A DNA stretch of 32,524 nt from a virus: positions 1 to 32,524 of IMG/VR virus record IMGVR_UViG_3300023170_000105. The stretch is one strand, 5' to 3'. Below are positions 27,918 to 32,524 of the stretch, one piece after another. The notes under the pieces are model-generated. The model saw only the letters and a program-made list of their open reading frames with translations, searched no databases and was not told the DNA's origin. The position numbers and the translations under genes are program-made. Each line of letters starts with the position of its first letter. The stretch's first letter is position 1.

Positions 27918-29000
27918 TTAATCCTCCTGTGTTTCTAATGCTTCTTCGCTATCTTCGGCTGGTTTATAGATAACATGTTCATCCATAACGTCAAAGATAA
28001 CTTGTCTGAACTCTGGGTCTTGAAGTTTCTCGACCCATTGCTTTGCTTGAAACTTAAACTCTCTTCCCTCTTTCGAGGTCAGAGTGTACCAAGCTCCTCC
28101 GGCTTTCAATCTTTCAGAGCCTTTGATGGCATCAAGCCAACTTTCCTCATCTTGAATTCCAACTTGCTGACCCCAAAGCAACTTAAAGTTGCAAGTCCTT
28201 CCAGCGGAACCAAAACGAGACTTTTCAAGTTTAACTTTCACTTCAGAACCAATCCTAACACCATTGGAATCCAAAATGTAAGCAGCCTTTGCTTTTCTGG
28301 CAGTGAGCCAGATTCTCAAAGAATAGGTATAATGAGCAGCTTTGCCTCCCGGTGTGAAATAAGGAGTAGTCAAAGCTTCTGCAATATTACTGGTGATATT
28401 CGTTTTAAGCTGATTAACAATCAAGAAAGTTGATTGTGTGTTCGCCAAAGGAATCGTCACCTTCGAGAAGGCTTTGGAAAGAATCCTAGCTTTCATTGCC
28501 ATGGAAGATTGAGGGTTGAAGTCGCCTTCAACGTCTTTCTCCGCAGGAGTGTGTGCTAGGGAATCCCAAATAAACAGCCATTTCTCTTCATCTGCCAAAA
28601 GAGTTTCAATCATTTCGAATACTTTCTCAACAGATGCTGCTTGGACATAAAGCAAGTCATCAACATTACAACCAGCTTTTGCCAAGAAAGTAGGATCAAT
28701 TGCTGATTCAGCGTCGAAGTAAGCAACTCTAATGCCCATCTTTTGTGCGTTACCAGCAATTTGTGCAGCCATGAAGCTTTTCCCACTAGCTTCAAGTCCT
28801 GCAATCTCCGTGATCTTTCCAACAGGGATGCCAGCCAATTGACCTCTGCAAATGATAGAGTCCAACCAGCGTGAGCCGGTGGGAATCCATTCTTTGACTT
28901 CTGTTGGATTTTCTTTGTTGAGGTTGTGTGCAACCGTCATGCCTACCTTTTTATTCAGCAGCTTGCGGTACACATCCATGTCTACTTTACCAGCGGTCAT
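27918..29000 (-). CDS. recA: RecA/UvsX-like recombinase
   Basis: The 360-residue protein has a RecA core. Walker A is GLEASGKS (about 68-75), followed by VAYFDAESAIDPTFLAKAG. Walker B lies in WLFIWDSLAHT, with FLIVNQLKTNI and TPGGKAAHYTYSLRIWLTARK (DNA-binding loop 2 and beyond) later. It would load on ssDNA with SSB and promote strand exchange and recombination-dependent replication. The C-terminal region (from about 290) is acidic, as in RecA. It starts two codons after the ssb stop, with GGGGG as the ribosome site. Confidence 0.93.
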   Translation of the reverse strand: MTAGKVDMDVYRKLLNKKVGMTVAHNLNKENPTEVKEWIPTGSRWLDSIICRGQLAGIPVGKITEIAGLEASGKSFMAAQIAGNAQKMGIRVAYFDAESAIDPTFLAKAGCNVDDLLYVQAASVEKVFEMIETLLADEEKWLFIWDSLAHTPAEKDVEGDFNPQSSMAMKARILSKAFSKVTIPLANTQSTFLIVNQLKTNITSNIAEALTTPYFTPGGKAAHYTYSLRIWLTARKAKAAYILDSNGVRIGSEVKVKLEKSRFGSAGRTCNFKLLWGQQVGIQDEESWLDAIKGSERLKAGGAWYTLTSKEGREFKFQAKQWVEKLQDPEFRQVIFDVMDEHVIYKPAEDSEEALETQED

Positions 29001-29003
29001 TTA

Positions 29004-29735
29004 TCAACCCCCAAGAAGTTCGTTGAAAGCCTTTCCAACTTTGTCTTCGACATTAGAAGAGTATTTCTCAACTTCATCTTTGTCGCCACCAGCAAGGTAT
29101 CTATCAAGCAGAGCTTGAACATCTTGTGTGGTTTTTCTTTCGAAAAGACCATCAAAGTCCGGAATAGCCTCCAGAAGTTGAGCGCATTCCTCGTCACCAT
29201 CTTCGCATGCTTTCGAAGCTCGACGCTTCGGAGTAAGAGTGGTAGAGGGGAACATTGCTCCCGGTGCTTTACCATAAGCAAGAACCAAATCGGTTCCAGT
29301 GTCAGTATCGGTAATATCACCGTAGTCGGGGTTCAAAACCAATTGAAGCAATTGCTCATAAACAGTTTTGGAGTAACCCCAAATCTTCACACCTTCTTCT
29401 TCTTTTCCTCGAACGAGGACAGGCGAGAAGAACCTTTGCTTTGGAAACAGCTTTTTAGCCATTTCAATAGACTCCGGAGTGCCTTCGCGATAAAGTTCGG
29501 ATGCAAAGTCCAAAACAGGGGACTCATCACCAAAGTTACGCTTCGGGCAAAGAGTAGGAGCTTTATCCAGTCCGTAATAGAACCAAAACTCTTTGAACGG
29601 ATCGCCATCCGAAGTGGGCAGAATACGAATGGTTTGCTCTCCATCTTCCGGTTTCCAGAAAAGATTGTCTTTACCGCCTCCTTTGTTTTTCAAGCGGTTG
29701 TACTTTTCTCTCATTTTTTTCATGTCAATAGCCAT
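29004..29735 (-). CDS. gp32-like ssDNA-binding protein
   Basis: The start is at 29733-29735, preceded by AAGGAGAAAACA; an in-frame extension to 29783 runs into the promoter. The 243-residue protein resembles T4 gp32-type proteins: a basic N-terminus (MKKMREKYNRLKNKGGGKDN), 'FWKPEDGEQTIRILPTSDGDPFKEFWFYYG' (OB-fold core), then 'VKIWGYSKTVYEQLLQLVLNPDYGDITD', and an acidic C-terminus. It would coat ssDNA at the fork and recruit replication proteins. It shares promoter and operon with recA. Confidence 0.82.
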   Translation of the reverse strand: MAIDMKKMREKYNRLKNKGGGKDNLFWKPEDGEQTIRILPTSDGDPFKEFWFYYGLDKAPTLCPKRNFGDESPVLDFASELYREGTPESIEMAKKLFPKQRFFSPVLVRGKEEEGVKIWGYSKTVYEQLLQLVLNPDYGDITDTDTGTDLVLAYGKAPGAMFPSTTLTPKRRASKACEDGDEECAQLLEAIPDFDGLFERKTTQDVQALLDRYLAGGDKDEVEKYSSNVEDKVGKAFNELLGG

Positions 29736-29738
29736 TGT

Positions 29739-29763
29739 TTTCTCCTTTGTGTTGTTAACAGCT
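29739..29763 (-). repeat. Shared 5' leader, copy 2 (ssb)
   Basis: AGCTGTTAACAACACAAAGG then AGAAA on the minus strand, matching 20945-20969 with one difference. Confidence 0.7.
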
Positions 29764-29778
29764 TCGAGCTTGTGTAAT

Positions 29779-29807
29779 ATCATATCAAAACGAATTCAAA
29801 AAGTCAA
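29779..29807 (-). promoter_or_regulatory. Sigma-70-like promoter for ssb-recA
   Basis: TTGACT (29802-29807), 17 bp, TATGAT (29779-29784). It shares the GTTCTTGAC context with the promoter at 366-395. Confidence 0.75.
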
Positions 29808-29821
29808 GAACTTTTTTCAAA

Positions 29822-30073
29822 TTATTTCAAATTCAAAGTTCCAGACATATGATAAGAAACCAATTCACCCAATAGAGTATTATGATTAATCACTCTGTAA
29901 CCATTGTTCTCAATATCCCAAACCAACTCCATCCCTTCTTGGAGTTTTGCTTTCTTTCCACCTTTCCCTTCGGGAAGAGCTTCTTTTGGAATCTCATCCA
30001 GCTTCACAAACTTCATACTTCGAACAGAGCCATCTTTCTTTTTAAACGAACCGTGATAAACATTGAACTTCAT
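29822..30073 (-). CDS. Small SH3-barrel/WYL_2-like protein
   Basis: The 83-residue protein reads 'FKKKDGSVRSMKFVKLDEIP' and later 'GMELVWDIENNGYRVINHNTLL'. This is the pattern of the small phage SH3-fold proteins ('FxKKDGxxRxMxx...VWDxExxGxRxxxxDxI'). Role unknown. It starts after the tubulin-like gene stop with a two-base gap and an AGGAG site inside that gene's end. Confidence 0.7.
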   Translation of the reverse strand: MKFNVYHGSFKKKDGSVRSMKFVKLDEIPKEALPEGKGGKKAKLQEGMELVWDIENNGYRVINHNTLLGELVSYHMSGTLNLK

Positions 30074-30074
30074 T

Positions 30075-30890
30075 TTACTCTCCTAAGTTTATTCCTTGAT
30101 GGAAGTGTGTTTTTTTTACAATCAAACCAAAATCATAACCAGATTCATTCGGATAAATCTTATAACAAAAATTCTTCTTTTCTTTAAAGTTGCCTTTGAT
30201 CAGCGAAATAAGATCAACATCTTTTTCAAGCCTTTCTTTGTTGATGGACATATAATACCAAAACTCATTTTGATTGTCAAGCAAAAAATAATCATTTTCA
30301 GAATTATTTTCAAAATCATATGATCCAATTGACAAGATCCTATTTCTTTCCATTGAAGAGAACTTTGTTGCTGTGATCGGCTTTGTGTTCTCAAAGTAAT
30401 TCAGCATATGGATCGAATAGCTGATTACGTCATTAATCTTATCAAACTTGTTCATGAATGTCAAGCCTGAAATTGAACTTTCTAATTTCTCATTTGAAAT
30501 CAAGATAATATCCTTGAACACACCAGACCTTGCATAGTCCTGCAAGGCGTTGAAGATCAGTCTGTGCTGTAAGGAATACTTCTCATAAAGTTGATCTTCT
30601 TCTGGAATGATCAGAACTATCCTGATCTCTGTTTCTTTGAATTGCTCCAAGATCTTCAAGGAACATCCGGAGATTGTTCCGGAAGTTGAAACAAAGAAAA
30701 GAGTCTCGGAGTGTCTTGGAACAACTTGAATATTGAAATGATCTTCATATTCCTTATGCGATCCTCTTTCTTCGATCAGAAAGCCCCCTTCCCTTCTTTC
30801 TGTGTCGAAAAGATAAAGATTGTATTGAGGATATTGTTTAAACTTTTCTGCGATATTACAACCACAGTTGCCCAAACCAATCACATTCAT
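30075..30890 (-). CDS. Putative tubulin/FtsZ-fold GTPase
   Basis: The start at 30888-30890 overlaps the pyrF stop (ATGA) and follows AAGGAAGAG. The 271-residue protein resembles FtsZ in order: residues 2-12 VIGLGNCGCNI (family 'VIGVGGGGGNA'), LYLFDTE, 'ETLFFVSTSGTISGCSLKILEQFK' at 62-85 (position of the GGGTGTG loop, here TSGTISG), 'IRIVLIIPE', then a helix (HRLIFNALQDYARSG), 'DIILISNEKLE' and 'FDKINDVISYSIHML' at 149-163. The catalytic T7 loop is not clear. Phage tubulins organise replication centres or plasmids. The G-loop is non-canonical, so GTP binding is unproven. Confidence 0.5.
   Translation of the reverse strand: MNVIGLGNCGCNIAEKFKQYPQYNLYLFDTERREGGFLIEERGSHKEYEDHFNIQVVPRHSETLFFVSTSGTISGCSLKILEQFKETEIRIVLIIPEEDQLYEKYSLQHRLIFNALQDYARSGVFKDIILISNEKLESSISGLTFMNKFDKINDVISYSIHMLNYFENTKPITATKFSSMERNRILSIGSYDFENNSENDYFLLDNQNEFWYYMSINKERLEKDVDLISLIKGNFKEKKNFCYKIYPNESGYDFGLIVKKTHFHQGINLGE
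30252..30280 (-). promoter_or_regulatory. Internal promoter candidate in tubulin-like gene
   Basis: TTGACA (30275-30280), 17 bp, TATTAT (30252-30257). It would start RNA in the last third of the gene and transcribe the SH3-like gene (29822-30073). A weaker site (TTGACA, TAAGAT) lies at 30436-30464. Confidence 0.4.
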
Positions 30891-31561
30891 TGTTTCTCTT
30901 CCTTGCAAAGTTTTTCATACCATTCCAAAACACTTTCTTTTGGGTCTTCGGAATTGTAAATGCTTCTTCCAATAATAGGATAATCTGTGAATGAGTTTTC
31001 TTCGCAGCCTTGCGCTCCAAACCCCGGAGAGTAGATGATCCTATCTTCTCCCAAGATGCTTGAAACTTTCTTGTAAAATTCGTGTTTACTTGGAGGAAGA
31101 ACAAACCTTTTCACTCCAAACTCTGCTGCTTGCTTGTAAATCTTCAAAGAATCTTCATCAGAAAAGAAGCCCCCTTCTTCTTTCGAAAACCCTTGATGAG
31201 TCATTTTGCCGCCAACAATTGTTTCAATGTTTCTTTTTTTCAATTCCTTCAACCAAAAGTCCAAAGAGTCCGGTCCAGCAAAAGGAAACAAGATCGCTTC
31301 ATCAACGCCAGCCATTTTCATAGCAGAAGCAAAGTTCATTCCCATTTGTGGGATGTCGTTTCCTCCTTTTTGATGATCATAGATCACTTTCTTGTTTGGC
31401 GCTCTGAACTTTACCTCATTCACACAACGGATCAAACCAAATGTAAAAACAAGATGAAATCCAATCTTATAACCATAAACCTCTTCCATATCTCCTGTTT
31501 GCTTCATAATCTTAATTGCTTTTTGCATAGGGCAATCAAGAGAGATAACAATCTTTTTCAT
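30887..31561 (-). CDS. pyrF: Orotidine 5'-phosphate decarboxylase
   Basis: The 224-residue (beta/alpha)8 enzyme has Asp9 in VISLDCP, Lys32 in YGYKIGFHL, and an active-site stretch DHQKGGNDIP (D62, K65, D69). 'GFGAQGC' and 'PIIGRSIY' match the phosphate-binding end of the family. It converts OMP to UMP, the last step of de novo pyrimidine synthesis. The active site uses D-x2-K-x3-D-I, which differs from the common D-x-K-x2-D-I by two inserted positions; I recall similar forms in some archaea. Its ATG overlaps the polymerase stop. Confidence 0.88.
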   Translation of the reverse strand: MKKIVISLDCPMQKAIKIMKQTGDMEEVYGYKIGFHLVFTFGLIRCVNEVKFRAPNKKVIYDHQKGGNDIPQMGMNFASAMKMAGVDEAILFPFAGPDSLDFWLKELKKRNIETIVGGKMTHQGFSKEEGGFFSDEDSLKIYKQAAEFGVKRFVLPPSKHEFYKKVSSILGEDRIIYSPGFGAQGCEENSFTDYPIIGRSIYNSEDPKESVLEWYEKLCKEEKQ

Positions 31562-32524
31562 ATGTCCATTTCCTTCATTTGTCCGAAGTTTCTTCCGCCG
31601 GCAATATTTGTTTTGAATTTCCCAAACCTTGTTTCTTGGAACCTTCCAAGTATGCTTTGGACAATCTCCATATCTTCCAAGTCGAAATCAATAACCAAAG
31701 AATCGTGAATAGTAAAAGCCACATCAGATCTCCTCCCTTCCAGCATTTTGTCAATTTTCAAAACTTGCTCCATGAAAAGATCAGATGTTGTTGATTGAAT
31801 AAGGTAATTTAGAGCGTGATGTTGATCTGCTTCTATTTTCCTTCCAAACGGAGTTGTTATTATACCATCTTTATACCATCTTTGCAAGATCTTTTTTCTG
31901 TTGAAGATCTTTTCCAAAGCTTTGTTTTCTTTTTCGGGATTGTAAAACCAAGCAAATGTTTTTTGCTTTGACTTTTCTCTAGTGAATTCTCCACCAAATA
32001 CCTCTTCTGCGATCCAAGAGTGAAGATCGCCTTCCGGCTGCTCTTGCTCGGCCAAAGCCAAGAAAGTTCTCAATTCAGCAGCGTTGAAATCCAGTTCAAC
32101 AAAACAGGCCCTATAAGGCTCAACAAGGCCCCTCAATTCTTTTTTGAGGGTCAGTATAGGGAAAGAGCCTTTCTTCGTCGTTAAACGGCCTGTAACGCTC
32201 TTGAAAGGGTTGTATTTGACCCTAGTTGGAACTCCTTCAAACTTTTTCCTCAAATGAAAGGGAATGTTGGAAAGATTGATGTTCAGATCCTTTTCTGCGA
32301 TCTTGGAGCAAAGCCCGTAGATGCCTGTCATCAAGTCGTTGTTTTCTTTTTCTTCAAAAGTTTCAAATACATGTTGACAAATTTCTTGTTTCAGGGTAAA
32401 ATACTTATTGATCAAGTCAAAAGGAAAAATCGTGTGAACGTTCATTTTTGTTGGATCGCATCCAACGTGCTGGAAAGATTTGAGGAATGCTTTCATTCTT
32501 TTCTGACATTCTTCCCATTCTTTC
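31558..32524 (-). CDS. polA: Family A DNA polymerase, C-terminal part (runs off window)
   Basis: The frame is open at the right edge. The visible 321 residues include thumb and palm elements 'KSVTGRLTTKKGSFPI', motif A 'ELDFNAAELR' (family D-Y-S-Q-I-E-L-R), motif B 'KQKTFAWFYN' and motif C 'TIHDSLVIDFD'. The catalytic aspartates of motifs A and C are present. Two changes are unusual: motif B ends Y-N for Y-G, and motif C has H-D-S for H-D-E. Only the polymerase domain is seen; a proofreading domain could lie beyond the edge. It is the first gene of the pyrF-tubulin run. Confidence 0.88.
   Translation of the reverse strand, partial: KEWEECQKRMKAFLKSFQHVGCDPTKMNVHTIFPFDLINKYFTLKQEICQHVFETFEEKENNDLMTGIYGLCSKIAEKDLNINLSNIPFHLRKKFEGVPTRVKYNPFKSVTGRLTTKKGSFPILTLKKELRGLVEPYRACFVELDFNAAELRTFLALAEQEQPEGDLHSWIAEEVFGGEFTREKSKQKTFAWFYNPEKENKALEKIFNRKKILQRWYKDGIITTPFGRKIEADQHHALNYLIQSTTSDLFMEQVLKIDKMLEGRRSDVAFTIHDSLVIDFDLEDMEIVQSILGRFQETRFGKFKTNIAGGRNFGQMKEMDI

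Noticed and set aside
28926-29777. Plus-strand open frame of 283 codons
   Set aside because: It lies opposite the ssb and recA genes, has no ribosome site or recognisable motif, and is rich in Ser/Phe as expected from antisense of Lys/Glu-rich genes.
30436-30464. Second promoter-like site in the tubulin-like gene (TTGACA-N17-TAAGAT)
   Set aside because: Only four of six -10 bases match; too weak to list alone.
32371-32380. Plus-strand TTGACA as a promoter
   Set aside because: No matching -10 at the right distance and no plus-strand gene follows.
1-32524. CRISPR array, insertion sequence or integrase/attachment site
   Set aside because: No regularly spaced repeats, transposase, integrase or tRNA-end duplication were seen.

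Overview
This window is a contiguous piece of a double-stranded DNA phage genome, most likely a large lytic tailed phage. Genes are tightly packed and every supported gene and tRNA lies on the minus strand, so transcription runs from position 32524 towards 1. Many neighbours overlap as ATGA, TTGA or TAATG. Replication, nucleotide and chaperone genes are mixed with small orphan genes and six tRNAs. The bacterial-type promoters (TTGACA-N17-TATAAT) suggest a host with an ordinary sigma-70, probably a proteobacterium. The exact phage group cannot be fixed without database searches.

Layout in transcription order. (1) 32524-27918: family A DNA polymerase (cut by the window edge), OMP decarboxylase, a putative tubulin/FtsZ-fold protein, an SH3-barrel-like small protein, gp32-like ssDNA-binding protein and RecA/UvsX recombinase. 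(2) 27916-25509: small genes and two tRNA groups (Ile-TAT, Asn, Tyr, Glu; then Met/Ile-CAT and Leu-TAA), plus a membrane protein with a CREST-hydrolase residue pattern. (3) 25439-21172: 5'-3' exonuclease, DnaB-like helicase and class II ribonucleotide reductase. (4) 20938-19365: a putative type II restriction-modification pair behind a palindromic operator. (5) 19356-12836: GroES-like protein, ThyX, three less-known proteins and a DnaE-type (family C) polymerase. (6) 12784-8779: coiled-coil protein, dUTPase, adenylosuccinate synthetase, zinc ribbon, N6-adenine methylase, IMPDH/GMPR-family enzyme and two small probable regulators. (7) 8716-4507: acidic repeat protein, ClpP-like protease, a 427-residue unknown and GroEL. 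(8) 4467-1: membrane proteins, a zinc-knuckle protein, two tandem MORN-type proteins, Hsp20, a 27-residue membrane peptide and an ImmA/IrrE-type metallopeptidase.

How the parts may work together. RNR, ThyX, dUTPase and PyrF feed dTTP synthesis. A GMP-reductase-like enzyme with PurA could convert GMP to IMP to AMP, so the nucleotide genes look set to shift host pools towards A and T. Two DNA polymerases of different families, DnaB helicase, SSB, RecA and exonuclease make a nearly autonomous replication and recombination set. GroEL, a GroES-like protein, Hsp20 and a ClpP-like protease form a folding and maturation set.

The most unusual features are regulatory. I find 18 close matches to the sigma-70 consensus, nearly all with 17-bp spacing. 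Two have their -10 box in the loop of a terminator hairpin, seven lie inside genes, and four have a -35 box that contains the upstream stop codon. Other points for follow-up are the tubulin-like protein, the operator-controlled R-M cassette, the CREST-like membrane protein and identical hairpins abutting two tRNAs.
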